Below are positions 9,192 to 22,314 of a DNA stretch of 64,000 nt, one piece after another. The DNA comes from Acidobacteriota bacterium (GTDB lineage Bacteria > Acidobacteriota > Terriglobia > Bryobacterales > Bryobacteraceae), in contig VFZU01000001.1 in NCBI GenBank assembly GCA_016870995.1, positions 1-64,000 of the forward strand, given 5' to 3'. Both the position numbers and the translations under genes were made by a program. The first letter of the stretch is position 1. Every line of letters begins with the position of its first letter. The notes under the pieces are model-generated. The model saw nothing but the letters and a program-made list of their open reading frames with translations. It was not told where the DNA came from and made no database searches.

Positions 9192-10190
9192 ATGTCTCCC
9201 AGCCTGCTTCTTGCCGTTTCATTGATTGCACAGGCCCCGCTGGTTCCGCCGACTACACCCACCCGGGATCACAACGCCGACATTTTGATGAAGGCGCTCA
9301 GCATCCAAAAGGCCTATGCGCAACTTGGCGATATCGCTGAAGTGGGTGAGATTCGCTACACGAGCGCTCCGCCACACAAGCCGCAGAACCCGACTGCTCC
9401 TGGTGCCAAGAACCCGCTGATCATCCGTGCGCTTACTTTTGTGCCGAAGAATCTGGACCGGACCAAGAAGCAGCCGTTGATCGTGTTTGCGCATCAGGGC
9501 ATCCACAGCGACTTTGGGCGCGACTACGAATACAACGCTGTTCGCGATCTGGTTCTGCAAGGCTACACGGTGATTGGCCCGGATTATCGGGGCAGCACTG
9601 GGTATGGTGCCGGGTTTTATAACGAGATTGACTATGGCGGCTTAGAGGTGGAAGACGTGTTTCAGGTACGCGAGTGGATGCTCGAGAACTACAGCTTTCT
9701 TGACCCCAAGCGAGTTGGCATCATCGGCTGGAGCCACGGCGGCATGATCACACTGCTGAACATCCTGCAGCACCCGGGATCGTTTGCGGCCGCTTACGCT
9801 GGTGTCCCGGTGACGGATATCGTGCTGCGTCTTGGCTATAAGCCAGCGAACTACGATGCCATCTTCACGGACCCACGCCACATCGGCAAGCCGGTGAGCG
9901 GCGACATCCAGGAGTATTTGCGCCGATCGCCGATTACGTATGCCGACAAGCTGGCGACGCCGTTGCTGATCCACGGCAACACCAATGATGAAGATGTGAA
10001 CGTCATCGAGGTGCAGCGCTTCATTGATGCACTAAAAGCGAACGGCAAGAAGTTTGAATCAAAGATTTATGAGAATGCCCCGGGAGGGCATGAGTTTGGC
10101 CGGCTGGATACGAAGCTGGCGAAAGAATCACGGCTTGAGATTTATCGGTTTCTGGCCGAACACCTTAAGCCGGCACGGCCTCTGAAGTAG
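9192..10190 (+). CDS. Alpha/beta hydrolase, S9 prolyl oligopeptidase-like
   Basis: 332 aa; GWSHGG nucleophile elbow, DYRGSTGYG oxyanion region, GNTNDEDVNVIEVQRFIDAL (Asp), GGHEFGR (His). Confidence 0.9.
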   Translation: MSPSLLLAVSLIAQAPLVPPTTPTRDHNADILMKALSIQKAYAQLGDIAEVGEIRYTSAPPHKPQNPTAPGAKNPLIIRALTFVPKNLDRTKKQPLIVFAHQGIHSDFGRDYEYNAVRDLVLQGYTVIGPDYRGSTGYGAGFYNEIDYGGLEVEDVFQVREWMLENYSFLDPKRVGIIGWSHGGMITLLNILQHPGSFAAAYAGVPVTDIVLRLGYKPANYDAIFTDPRHIGKPVSGDIQEYLRRSPITYADKLATPLLIHGNTNDEDVNVIEVQRFIDALKANGKKFESKIYENAPGGHEFGRLDTKLAKESRLEIYRFLAEHLKPARPLK

Positions 10191-11289
10191 GCTTTCGCTT
10201 GCGCCAGGCTGTGAAGCGGCGCAGCGCGAGTGCGATACCGGTCCATACCAGAACGACGCCACCGAGGGATGCGATTCCTGCGACTGTTTGCCCGACCAAG
10301 CCGAGGGACTCGCCCGTGTGCAGGAAGCGTGAGAAGAGGCGGATTCTGCGGCCTGCGTTGAACGACTCGAAGTCTTCCTCTTTGAGCACGGTGCCGGTAG
10401 ATCGATCGATGGTCAGAGTTGACTTTAGTTGCGGCTGCCCGCCATCGCCGCGATCCACGGTTACGGCGATGGGAGAGGCATCCGGGCCCAGGCGGAAGCT
10501 GATGCTTTGCCAGCCGGCGCGGGTTTTGGCTGTTTCCACGACGGCATTGATTCCATCCTGCATCCATTCGCCTTTGGGTGCGGGAGTGTTGTCGGCCTTG
10601 GGCATTTCTGTGCCGGTGACGTCGTAGATCAAGCGGTTCGCCCAAGGGTAGGAAATTGGTAGCGCTGAGATTGCGATGAAGAATAGCGGCACCGCACTCC
10701 AAAGACCGATTGCGTTATGCCAGTTGAAATCGCGAGCCTTGCCGGTAAGACCGCTGCGGAACCAGACCACCGGGCGCAATTGACGCCAACTCCAGCCGCG
10801 AGGTACCCAGAGATACAAGCCCGAGAGGGCAATGAAGGCGAAGGCGAGAGTAGAAGCCCCGGTGATTGCTTTGCCTGTTGCGCGCTTGTCTGCTTCGAGC
10901 GCCAGCCAACGATGCCAGCCGCGGAGGCTTTGGAAGAACTCGCGCGTGGATTTGTCAGGCTGGCCGAGAGTGCCCCCCGTGAAGGGATTCAAGTAGACGA
11001 TGCCCTTGGAGCCGAGATTGAGCTCGATCGGTTCGTCTGGCTGCTGGCGGATTGTGACCGTGGGTGTACCCTTGACTCCCGCTTGCAACAAGACGTCCTG
11101 AATGGGCAAGCGGCCCGGGCTGGCGGTTTGGCTCTGGATCCGGTACGGGCCGCGCTCTTTCCAGGCGAGAATCTGGCGTTCATACATCAACAAAACGCCT
11201 GTGATCGACATCAAGAGAATGGCGAGGCCTGCGACGCAACCAGCAATCAGGTGGGTCCAGAAAAGAAGGTTCCGGAAGAATTTCAGCAT
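10165..11289 (-). CDS. PepSY-associated TM domain protein
   Basis: Start reassigned to the Met of MLKFFRNLLFWTHLIAGCVAGLAILLMSITGVLLMYERQ; W-x-H helix pattern and C-terminal TM helices. Overlaps 9192..10190 convergently by 26 nt. Confidence 0.85.
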   Translation of the reverse strand: MLKFFRNLLFWTHLIAGCVAGLAILLMSITGVLLMYERQILAWKERGPYRIQSQTASPGRLPIQDVLLQAGVKGTPTVTIRQQPDEPIELNLGSKGIVYLNPFTGGTLGQPDKSTREFFQSLRGWHRWLALEADKRATGKAITGASTLAFAFIALSGLYLWVPRGWSWRQLRPVVWFRSGLTGKARDFNWHNAIGLWSAVPLFFIAISALPISYPWANRLIYDVTGTEMPKADNTPAPKGEWMQDGINAVVETAKTRAGWQSISFRLGPDASPIAVTVDRGDGGQPQLKSTLTIDRSTGTVLKEEDFESFNAGRRIRLFSRFLHTGESLGLVGQTVAGIASLGGVVLVWTGIALALRRFTAWRKRKPTSEAVPA

Positions 11290-11331
11290 GTTGTTTCGCA
11301 AATGATTTGCAGCGAATTTCCCAATATACAA

Positions 11332-11358
11332 CAGGCCCCATCCTGCGGATGGGGCCTG
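11332..11358 (-). terminator. Stem-loop downstream of the 11380..15162 receptor gene
   Basis: CAGGCCCCATCC-TGC-GGATGGGGCCTG, 12-bp stem, weakly T-rich after the stem on the minus strand. Confidence 0.6.
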
Positions 11359-11379
11359 CGATTGTCGGCTTTAGTTTAA

Positions 11380-14300
11380 CTAGAAGCTCAGCTTGAGCGC
11401 CAATTGGATGACGCGCCAGCTTTCGCCGTTCTGGTTGGTGGTGGAAGAGCTGGCGGTCGAAAGGGAGACGCAGCAGGTTTGGCCAAAGACCGGCGAGATG
11501 ATCGAGGGGTTGCCGCTTGAGGCATCACGCGGATTGCGGAAGTTGGCGTGGTTCAAGGCGTTGAACATCTCGGTGCGGAAGGTCAGCTTGACCCGCTCGG
11601 TGATCTGGAAGCCTTTTGAGATTCCCATGTCGAGATTCCAGTAGATTGGTCCCTGGAAGACGTTGCGGCCGATGCCGAGTTGTCCCGGAGCGGGGATCGC
11701 AAACTGCGAAGCGTCCTGGAACATGACTGGCCCAAGAACGCCAGCCTTATCCTGAAGTTTGGCCTGCGGATACTTGTTGACGCCAGGGGCCAGGGCGGCG
11801 CGGCTTTGAGCTGTGCCATTCGCGGTGAGGACACCGGAACGGACCGTAAACGGCTCACCGGATTGATAGGTGAAGATGCCGTTCAGGCTCCATCCGCCGA
11901 TGATCGTGTTGAGGGCGGGGTTGACGTTGCCAAACAGCTTCTTACCTTTGCCGAAGGGCAGTTCGTAAATGCTGCTCATGTTGATGACGTGGCGTTGATC
12001 GAAGTCTGACCGGGCCCGTTCGTTGTCGTAGTTGCGGCTATCAACTGGAGTGCGAGCGTTGGTCGCCGTGAGGCCGCCGCCGGAAGTTGCGGCCACGGGA
12101 TCGACGGAGAGATTGTCGATCGACTTGCCCAACGTATAGGAGCCACCGAAAAGCACGCCCGCCGCATCGAAGCGCTTGCGGAAGGTCGCCTGCAGCGAGT
12201 GATAGATCGAATCCGCGCCGTTGTCGAGATACAGGATCTGAGCGAACTGTGGGTTTGGCCGCAGGCCTGCACGTGTGGTGGTTTGTTCGATGCGTACGGC
12301 CATGTTGCCGGCTGCATTCTGATTGAGGTCGGTGACGCTGGCCGCCGAGTTGGCGAAGGCGCTGTTGATGATCCCCTGTTGAATCAGCGGAACTCCGACG
12401 GCCCCAATGCAGGGGCTGCCATTGGCCAGAGTGCCATCGGCGCGGCATCCGCCGCCCAGGCCAACGTTGCGTTGCATGGCGAGGAAGCTCGGCAGCATCG
12501 GGCCAGACTCCACCTGATTGGCGTCCCAGGACCGGTACAAGCGGGTTCCGCGGCGACCGACGTAACCGAGGCTGCCGACATAGCCCTTGCCAAACTCGCG
12601 CTGCATCGTGAAATTCCACATGTGCACGGCCGGCATCTTCAGGTTCTGATCGAACACACGCGCCGGAGGAGCTGTATTGTACGTGGCGGCCTGTGGTGTC
12701 AACTGAGTGGAGGGCTTGGCCGAGGGCGGGGCCAGTTCATTCGGGAAGGCTCCCAGGAGCGTGTCCGGCACGCCGGCGCAACCTGCAGTAGGAGTGCCTC
12801 CCACCGGTGAGGTGCAACGGTAAATTTGTCCCGGTACCGCGGATGCGATCGATGTGACCTGAAAGGTGCTGATCGGATCGAAGGCCATCGTGTAGCCGGT
12901 GCGGATCACGAACCGGTTTGAGTTGCCGGGCGACCATGTGAGGCCGATTCTCGGTGCGATCGCGCCCCAATTGAAGTTCTGATACCAGCGCGAAGCGGGG
13001 GTGAATGTAACTGGGCCCTGGCTGCCGTCGATGTTGCGATTGGGTACGTAAACACGGTTGCCTGCCTCGGTGGGCGGCGCGTTGATTTCCCAACGCACAC
13101 CGTAGCTAATGCTGACGTTGCGGCGAGCGCGCCATTCGTCCTGAGCGAAGAAGTTGTACTGCTTGGTGCGTTGGCCTTGCGCCCAGAGGGTCACCGTCTT
13201 CTCGCCGGTCTGGAAGGGCAAGAATGTATCGCTTCTGAGGTTGCCAATAAAGTTGTGCGAGATCTGAGCCGGGATGCCGATCAGGTCGTTGATCATGCCT
13301 TGCAGGCGGTTGAGATCCGCTGCGGCGATGCCAGGTGTTGTCGCCGTGCTGACGGCGGGCAAGGTGAAGCCCGCTGGCGGACGAATCGTTCTTGAGAGCG
13401 AAATCGAAGGTGTCAGCGTTGTTCCGCCCACATCACCACGCTGGTCATTGTGCTGGTAGAAGCGGACGTTCCCGCCGAACTTGAACACGTGAGAACCAGC
13501 GATGAAGGTCAAATTGTTGATGTATTGGATCGTGTTGACCGCCCGCGATGTGCGAGGCGACGCGGTGTAATCCACGTCCACGTTATTGAACGTGAACCGT
13601 GGGGTGTTGGGGAACAGCGGGTTCGCTTCGCCCTGAGTGAACAGGAAGGTAAAGCGCGAGTAGCCCATCGTGAATTCATTCACGAGCCGTGGGCTCAAGG
13701 TGCTGCGCACGCCGAGGGCGATGTTCTTGGCCGGGCGGAATACTTCGCCGCGTGGCGGGAAGCCTGGAAATACTTGCGGGCGGCGATTCAGCGGGTCGCC
13801 GCCAAGAGTGTTCTGCTCGGCGCCCAGGTAGCGGAAGAACAAATTGTGATTGTCGTTAATGACGTGGTCGACGCGCGCCAGGTATTGCGGACCACGAATG
13901 CGGAACGGCGAGTTCCATGAATAGATACCCGTGTTCAAACCATCGCCTGCGGCAAAGGAGTTCGGTGCCGGGTAGCCGCCGATCACGCTGCGCACGGCTG
14001 AGTTGAGGGAGCGCCGCTGCGGGTCGTTTGTGAAGATGTTGTAGGACGCGATGCAGTTGACGTCCCCGGGGGCGGCGCAAGTGCGCACGCCGCTGTTCAA
14101 CTGGCCGGTTCTCTGATCGACCAGCGCCGAAGAATTCTGAGTAATGCGCTGCCCGTTCACGGTGAACGGATTGCGCGGGTCTACCACGAAGTACCGAAAG
14201 GCGCCAGTCAAGGCGCTGCTGGTGTAGAGGTCTACCGTTTCGCCGAAAGTTTTGTCGATCGGGTCGGCGAAGTTTACCTTCTGTCCTTGCCAAGAACCGA

Positions 14301-15162
14301 AGAAAAAAGTTTTGTTCTTGCGAATCGGCCCGCCCAATTCGAAGCCGTACTGGTTCAACTTGATGATCGGCTTTGTGAGGCCTTGCGCGCGGGCGAAGAA
14401 TTCGTTGGAGTTGAGCGCTGTGTTGCGGAAGAACTCGAAGGCAGTGCCATGAAACTGATTCGTGCCGCTGCGAGTTGCCACCGAAATGTTCGCGCCCGAG
14501 TTGCGGCCTTCTTCAGCCGAGGGGTTTGAGGTGGTGACTTTGAACTCCTGGACGTTGTCGGGGTTGACGCGGAAAATGTTGTTGACCGGGTTGGGGTTGG
14601 TGTTCTCGTTTGCTTCGATGCCGTCGATCGTGACGTTGACCGCGCCGCTGCGCGCGCCGTTGACGCTGGTTGTACCGCCGGAGCGTTGCACCACGCCGGG
14701 TTCGTAGATCAGCAGGTTAAGAGGATTGCGACCGTTGAGGGGCAGGGCTTCGATTGCCTTGCGCTCGACGACATTGCCAATGGTTGCGTTATTGGTCTGG
14801 ATCGTTTCGGCGTTTGCCTCGACTTGCACCGTCTCGCTGGCTGCGCCCACTTCGAGGTTCGCGTTGACCGTAGCGGGAGTGTTGATCTGCAGAACGATTT
14901 TGGTGAGTTGGAATTTCTTGAAGCCCGTGCCGTCGACGTTGAGGGTGTAGCTGCCGACTGGGATGGACGGGAAGGCATACAGCCCGGCCGCCGTTGTGGT
15001 TTGCGTGTAGCGAAGGCCTGTCGATTCGTTAGTTGCTGTAACCGTTGCATTGGGAACTGATGCGCCAGAAGAATCGGTGACCGTGCCACCGAGTTGGGTC
15101 GTGGCCGTTTGGCAGAAGAGCGAAAGGCTTAAAGCCAGAAAGAACACAAGCCGTTGGGTCAT
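11380..15162 (-). CDS. TonB-dependent receptor-like (Oar-like) protein with N-terminal carboxypeptidase-regulatory domain
   Basis: MTQRLVFFLALSLSLFCQTATTQLGGTVTDSSGASVPNATVTATNESTGL...; VERKAIEALPLNGRNPLNLL plug motif; C-terminal WRVIQLALKLSF. Start moved to 15162. Confidence 0.93.
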   Translation of the reverse strand: MTQRLVFFLALSLSLFCQTATTQLGGTVTDSSGASVPNATVTATNESTGLRYTQTTTAAGLYAFPSIPVGSYTLNVDGTGFKKFQLTKIVLQINTPATVNANLEVGAASETVQVEANAETIQTNNATIGNVVERKAIEALPLNGRNPLNLLIYEPGVVQRSGGTTSVNGARSGAVNVTIDGIEANENTNPNPVNNIFRVNPDNVQEFKVTTSNPSAEEGRNSGANISVATRSGTNQFHGTAFEFFRNTALNSNEFFARAQGLTKPIIKLNQYGFELGGPIRKNKTFFFGSWQGQKVNFADPIDKTFGETVDLYTSSALTGAFRYFVVDPRNPFTVNGQRITQNSSALVDQRTGQLNSGVRTCAAPGDVNCIASYNIFTNDPQRRSLNSAVRSVIGGYPAPNSFAAGDGLNTGIYSWNSPFRIRGPQYLARVDHVINDNHNLFFRYLGAEQNTLGGDPLNRRPQVFPGFPPRGEVFRPAKNIALGVRSTLSPRLVNEFTMGYSRFTFLFTQGEANPLFPNTPRFTFNNVDVDYTASPRTSRAVNTIQYINNLTFIAGSHVFKFGGNVRFYQHNDQRGDVGGTTLTPSISLSRTIRPPAGFTLPAVSTATTPGIAAADLNRLQGMINDLIGIPAQISHNFIGNLRSDTFLPFQTGEKTVTLWAQGQRTKQYNFFAQDEWRARRNVSISYGVRWEINAPPTEAGNRVYVPNRNIDGSQGPVTFTPASRWYQNFNWGAIAPRIGLTWSPGNSNRFVIRTGYTMAFDPISTFQVTSIASAVPGQIYRCTSPVGGTPTAGCAGVPDTLLGAFPNELAPPSAKPSTQLTPQAATYNTAPPARVFDQNLKMPAVHMWNFTMQREFGKGYVGSLGYVGRRGTRLYRSWDANQVESGPMLPSFLAMQRNVGLGGGCRADGTLANGSPCIGAVGVPLIQQGIINSAFANSAASVTDLNQNAAGNMAVRIEQTTTRAGLRPNPQFAQILYLDNGADSIYHSLQATFRKRFDAAGVLFGGSYTLGKSIDNLSVDPVAATSGGGLTATNARTPVDSRNYDNERARSDFDQRHVINMSSIYELPFGKGKKLFGNVNPALNTIIGGWSLNGIFTYQSGEPFTVRSGVLTANGTAQSRAALAPGVNKYPQAKLQDKAGVLGPVMFQDASQFAIPAPGQLGIGRNVFQGPIYWNLDMGISKGFQITERVKLTFRTEMFNALNHANFRNPRDASSGNPSIISPVFGQTCCVSLSTASSSTTNQNGESWRVIQLALKLSF

Positions 15163-15229
15163 GTGAGGAAGTTCCCTGAGAATATTGAATTTGTTATATG
15201 ATAGCGTCCCTGAAGAATACAATGTGGGG

Positions 15230-16003
15230 ATGAGTGCTGAAACGGCGCAAGTGGCTCTTGTTACGGGAGCGAGCAAGGGGATTGGGAAGTGCATCGCGAT
15301 CGAGCTCGGCCGGGCTGGATTCGATGTGGCAGTGAATTACAACAGTGACCTTGCGGGAGCTCAGGATACCGTCGCGCAGATTGAGGCTTTGGGGCGCAAG
15401 GCCGTCCCGATGCGGGGAAATGTTGGCGATGTCGAGAGTACTCGACGGCTGTTCGATCAGGTTGACACTCACTTCGGGGATATCCATGTGCTGGTGGCGA
15501 ATGCCGCAGTGCAAACCTGGAAGGCGCTTCTCGACCTGACGGTGGAAGAGTGGGACAAGGTGCACAACACCAACCTGCGCGGGACTTTTGTATGCACGCA
15601 GGAAGCCGCGAAGCGGATGGTGGCGAAGGGGCACGGGGGAAGCATCATTACACTTGGGTCCGGTTGTAACAAGCTCGCGTTTCCGCGGCTGGTGGATTAC
15701 ACGGCCGCCAAGGGTGGCATTGAGATGTTTACCAAGGTTGCGGCTGTTGAGCTGGGTAAGTATCAGATTCGCGTTAATTGTGTTGCCCCGGGTGCGACCG
15801 AAGTGGAGCGAACCAAGGGAGAGACGGGCGATTATGCCGGCACGTGGGCTCCGGTAACACCACTGCGACGGATTGGGCTGCCGATCGATATTGCACGTGC
15901 TGTGCTGTTTTTTGCCGGTGACCAGAGCGATTTTGTCACTGGACAAACATTGTTTGTCGACGGCGGCGTTGGCGCCAAGCCGCAGTGGCCTTATGAATTT
16001 TGA
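15230..16003 (+). CDS. SDR family oxidoreductase
   Basis: VALVTGASKGIGKC, NAAVQ, YTAAKGG (YxxxK), CVAPGATEVERT; start at ATG 15230. Confidence 0.95.
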   Translation: MSAETAQVALVTGASKGIGKCIAIELGRAGFDVAVNYNSDLAGAQDTVAQIEALGRKAVPMRGNVGDVESTRRLFDQVDTHFGDIHVLVANAAVQTWKALLDLTVEEWDKVHNTNLRGTFVCTQEAAKRMVAKGHGGSIITLGSGCNKLAFPRLVDYTAAKGGIEMFTKVAAVELGKYQIRVNCVAPGATEVERTKGETGDYAGTWAPVTPLRRIGLPIDIARAVLFFAGDQSDFVTGQTLFVDGGVGAKPQWPYEF

Positions 16004-16886
16004 TGGTGAGCCCCAACGGCTCGATATCTATCTTCAGGAGCTTTATCCGAAGTACAGCCGGAGCCGTTTGCAAGAGTGGATCAAGAAGGGCCGCGTACTG
16101 GTCGATGGCAAGGTCCAGAAGGCTTCGCACATTCTGAGGGGTGGAGAAGCGATTGAAGTTGAACCGCTGGAACTGAAGGCTCTGAAGGCTAGGCCCGAGG
16201 ATTTGCCGCTTGAGGCCCTGTATGAGGACGATGATGTGGTTGCGATTCACAAGCCCGCTGGGATGACGGTGCATGCGGGGGCTGGGACGACAGATGGCAC
16301 GCTCGTGAACGCGCTGCTGCATCGTTTTGAGAAGCTTTCGCAACTGGGTGGTGACCTGCGACCGGGGATCGTTCATCGTCTGGATAAGTACACGAGTGGT
16401 GTAATTCTGGTCGCCAAGAATGATGTTTCGCATCGGAAGCTGCAGGATCAATTTGCTGGTCGCGAAGTTGAGAAGACCTATATTGCGCTTGTTGAGAATG
16501 TGATGTCTCACGATGCGGGCACTGTGAATCGGCCTATTTCGCGAGATCCGTGGAAGCCGGTCCGTATGGCGGCTGTGGTGAAGGATGACCCTGAGTTGGG
16601 CCGGGATGCGATTACGCACTGGAAGGTGCTGAAGCGGTATCAGAAGTATACGCTGGTGGAAGTGAAGATCGGGACTGGGCGCACGCACCAGATCCGTGTG
16701 CATCTGGGCCATCTTGGCCATAAGGTGGCGGGGGATACGCTTTATGGGGCGCGCCCTCATGAGAGTGGGCGATTCTTTTTGCATGCGTGGCGAATCCGAT
16801 TCACGCAGCCGACTACGGGGGAGCGGATTGAGATTGAAGCCGAATTGGCCCCGGAACTCAAAGAGTGGCTGCGCGGCCTACAATAG
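15993..16886 (+). CDS. RluA family pseudouridine synthase
   Basis: S4-like N-terminus RLDIYLQELYPKYSRSRLQEWIKKGRVLVDGK; PGIVHRLDKYTSGVILVAKND catalytic motif; GRTHQIRVHLGHLGHKVAGDTLYG. Confidence 0.95.
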   Translation: MNFDGEPQRLDIYLQELYPKYSRSRLQEWIKKGRVLVDGKVQKASHILRGGEAIEVEPLELKALKARPEDLPLEALYEDDDVVAIHKPAGMTVHAGAGTTDGTLVNALLHRFEKLSQLGGDLRPGIVHRLDKYTSGVILVAKNDVSHRKLQDQFAGREVEKTYIALVENVMSHDAGTVNRPISRDPWKPVRMAAVVKDDPELGRDAITHWKVLKRYQKYTLVEVKIGTGRTHQIRVHLGHLGHKVAGDTLYGARPHESGRFFLHAWRIRFTQPTTGERIEIEAELAPELKEWLRGLQ

Positions 16887-16895
16887 GAAGCAGTA

Positions 16896-17789
16896 ATGTT
16901 CCGTCGACAGTTTCTCGCTACGCCTCTGGCTGCTCTTGCCCAGAACACTGACCCAAACCGCATTATTCTGGACGTGTTCCGCGTCAACTTCTTATTCACG
17001 GTGTCGGATAAGAAGGGCCGCTTCGTCATCAATCTCAATAAGGATGACTTTGAGGTTTTCGAAGAAAAGAAGCAGCAGAACATTTTGGAGTTCATTGCGG
17101 AATCCAATTTGCCGCTGAGGCTGGGGATTTTGATCGATGCTTCGAATTCGGTGCGTGACCGCTTAAAGTTCCAGCAGGAAGCTGCCGTTGAGTTCATCAA
17201 TTCGGTGATCCGGCCCAAAGAGGATCGAGCGATTATTGTTTCGTTCGATAATCAGGTGGAGCTTCGTGCGGATTTGACGGGGGATGTTGACAAGCTCGCG
17301 AATACGATTCGCGAAATGCGTGCTGGGGGCGGCACGGCGCTGTTTGATGCGATTTACTATGCCTGCAAAGATAAGCTGATGCAGGATCAGCCGTTGTTCA
17401 AGTTTCGCCGCGCGATGGTGATTTTGTCGGATGGTGATGATACGCAGTCGCTGATGACTCGCGAGCAGGCGATCGAGATGGCTCTGAAGGCCGACGTCGT
17501 GATTTATACGATTTCGACCAACATTACGCGTATTGAGAGCGAAGGCGACAAGATCCTGAAGCACATGAGCGAACGCACGGGCGGCATGACGTTCTTCCCG
17601 TTCAAGGCTTCGGACCTGAGCCAGAGCTTTGAGAATATTGCGAACGAACTGCGCAGCCAGTACAACATTCTGTATCGCCCGGAGCCGATCAAGACGGATG
17701 GCCAGTGGCACCCGGTTCAGATCCGCGTGAAGGGCCGCAAGGACCTGATTGTGCGCGCTCGCCCTGGATACTACGCGCCCAAGGCCTAG
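16896..17789 (+). CDS. VWA domain-containing (VWFA-related) protein
   Basis: LGILIDASNSVRDRLKFQQEAAVEFINSVIRPKEDRAIIVSFDNQVEL (MIDAS DxSxS-like), MVILSDGDDTQS. Confidence 0.9.
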   Translation: MFRRQFLATPLAALAQNTDPNRIILDVFRVNFLFTVSDKKGRFVINLNKDDFEVFEEKKQQNILEFIAESNLPLRLGILIDASNSVRDRLKFQQEAAVEFINSVIRPKEDRAIIVSFDNQVELRADLTGDVDKLANTIREMRAGGGTALFDAIYYACKDKLMQDQPLFKFRRAMVILSDGDDTQSLMTREQAIEMALKADVVIYTISTNITRIESEGDKILKHMSERTGGMTFFPFKASDLSQSFENIANELRSQYNILYRPEPIKTDGQWHPVQIRVKGRKDLIVRARPGYYAPKA

Positions 17790-17836
17790 CGCTTGCGAAA
17801 AGGGATAAGATACCTGAGGAGGTGTCTGCTCCCAAA

Positions 17837-19357
17837 ATGTCCTCGCAGATCAATCGAAGATTCTTCTTTTATGGCCCGCTGCTTGCCGGTGCCGTTCCCG
17901 CCGCCGGTTTTGGCAGCGCCGCATCCCTGAAGATGCTGGGCTACAAGAGCCCTAACGAGAAATTGAACGTTGCTGCGATTGGTTCGGGTGGCAAGGGTCA
18001 TAGCGACATTCAAGGTTGTATCAGCGAAAACATCGTCGCGCTGTGCGACGTGGATGAAAAGCGCGCCGAGCGTGCTTTCAAGCAATTTGATAAGGCCTCC
18101 AAGTATAAGGACTATCGGAAGATGCTCGACGAGCAGGGCAAGAACATTGATGCCGTCATCGTCGCGACTCCTGATCACATGCACGCGGTTGCTTCAATCG
18201 CTGCCATGGAACGCGGCAAGCACGTGTATTGTCAGAAGCCTCTGACGCGCACTGTGTGGGAAGCCCGTCAAATGATGGATGCGGCGAATAAGTACAAGGT
18301 CGCCACGCAGATGGGCAACCAGGGTTATTCGAATGAAGGTACCCGCCAGGTTGCTGAGATTGTTTGGAACGGTGAACTCGGGCAGGTAAAGGAAGTTCAT
18401 GCGTGGACGGATCGACCGTGGTGGCCGCAAGGTACGACTGAGGTTCCGGCTCCGACGGATGTGCCGAATACGCTCGAATGGGATCTGTGGCTGGGCGGGG
18501 CTGAGAAGCGTCCTTTCACGGATGGTGGCAAGGATTTCAAGAGCCCGTATGGCGGGTTCTATCAGCCCTTTAACTGGCGCGGCTTCTTTGATTTTGGGTG
18601 CGGCGCGCTGGGCGATATGGCTTGCCATATTCTGGGTGCTCCGAACATGGCGCTGAAGCTTGGATCGCCGACGAGTGTGGAATGCATCATGAAGGAAGGT
18701 GTGTCGAGCTTCCAGTTCCCGCGGAAGTCGATCACCAAGTTCAACTTCCCGGCGCGTGGGAATATGGGCCCGGTTTCTGTGTTCTGGTACGACGGCATGA
18801 AGGAGAGCCCCAAGATTGAGGGTGTTCCCGGTGGTGAATGGCTGGGTGATCTGCCGAATCGCATGCGGCCTCAGGGTGCGCAACAAGGCCAGGGTCGTCC
18901 GCAGCAGATGCGTGAGCCCGCCTTTAACGGCATGATCGGCCGGGTCTTCAATTGGGATGCCTACAAGGAACTGAAGTCCTCGCCGGATGTGCGTCCGGCT
19001 GGGATGAATGGCAGCGTCTTTATCGGCGATAAGGGCTCGTTGACGACGGGCACTTATGGCGAAGGCACGCGCCTGTTGCCGACCGAGAAGATGGCTGAAT
19101 ATCGGATGCCTGAGCCGCTGTTGACCCGTTCGCCTGGCCACTACCGTGACTGGATTCGGGCCTGCAAGGGCGGGGAAGCGTCGTGCTCGAATTTCAATGT
19201 GGCGGCGCCGTTCGTGGAATGGATGCTGCTGGGCGTGATTGCGCTGCGCGTGGAAGGCAAGCTCGAATGGGATGCCGCCAAGATGCGCTTCACGAATAAC
19301 AACGAAGCGAATCAGTATCTGAAGCCGAAGTTCCGCAAGGGCTTCGGGATCGCTTAG
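17837..19357 (+). CDS. Gfo/Idh/MocA family oxidoreductase
   Basis: Tat-like MSSQINRRFFFYGPLLAGAVPAAGFG; Rossmann LNVAAIGSGGKGHSDIQG; VATPDHMHAVASIAAMERGKHVYCQKPLTRTVWEAR. Confidence 0.95.
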   Translation: MSSQINRRFFFYGPLLAGAVPAAGFGSAASLKMLGYKSPNEKLNVAAIGSGGKGHSDIQGCISENIVALCDVDEKRAERAFKQFDKASKYKDYRKMLDEQGKNIDAVIVATPDHMHAVASIAAMERGKHVYCQKPLTRTVWEARQMMDAANKYKVATQMGNQGYSNEGTRQVAEIVWNGELGQVKEVHAWTDRPWWPQGTTEVPAPTDVPNTLEWDLWLGGAEKRPFTDGGKDFKSPYGGFYQPFNWRGFFDFGCGALGDMACHILGAPNMALKLGSPTSVECIMKEGVSSFQFPRKSITKFNFPARGNMGPVSVFWYDGMKESPKIEGVPGGEWLGDLPNRMRPQGAQQGQGRPQQMREPAFNGMIGRVFNWDAYKELKSSPDVRPAGMNGSVFIGDKGSLTTGTYGEGTRLLPTEKMAEYRMPEPLLTRSPGHYRDWIRACKGGEASCSNFNVAAPFVEWMLLGVIALRVEGKLEWDAAKMRFTNNNEANQYLKPKFRKGFGIA

Positions 19358-19382
19358 TCAGGCTTAAGTTATTGAACTCAAA

Positions 19383-19411
19383 CGGGCTGGCTGAGTGACT
19401 CAGCCAGCCCG
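19383..19411. terminator. Perfect 13-bp stem-loop between the Gfo/Idh/MocA gene and secA
   Basis: CGGGCTGGCTGAG-TGA-CTCAGCCAGCCCG; no long T tract. Confidence 0.55.
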
Positions 19412-19503
19412 AAGCTTTGATCGGGCCCTCAACCATCGTCTAGTACGTTCTGGCTGTGGGATTTTCGCCCCCACTGCTAAACTAAAGAGGAAAACGACAA
19501 TTT

Positions 19504-22311
<2,808 letters not shown>

Positions 22312-22314
22312 CCG

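Noticed and set aside
10165-10190. Overlap of the hydrolase and PepSY genes as a possible frameshift or annotation error
   Set aside because: Both C-termini look natural; a short convergent 3' overlap is common in compact genomes.
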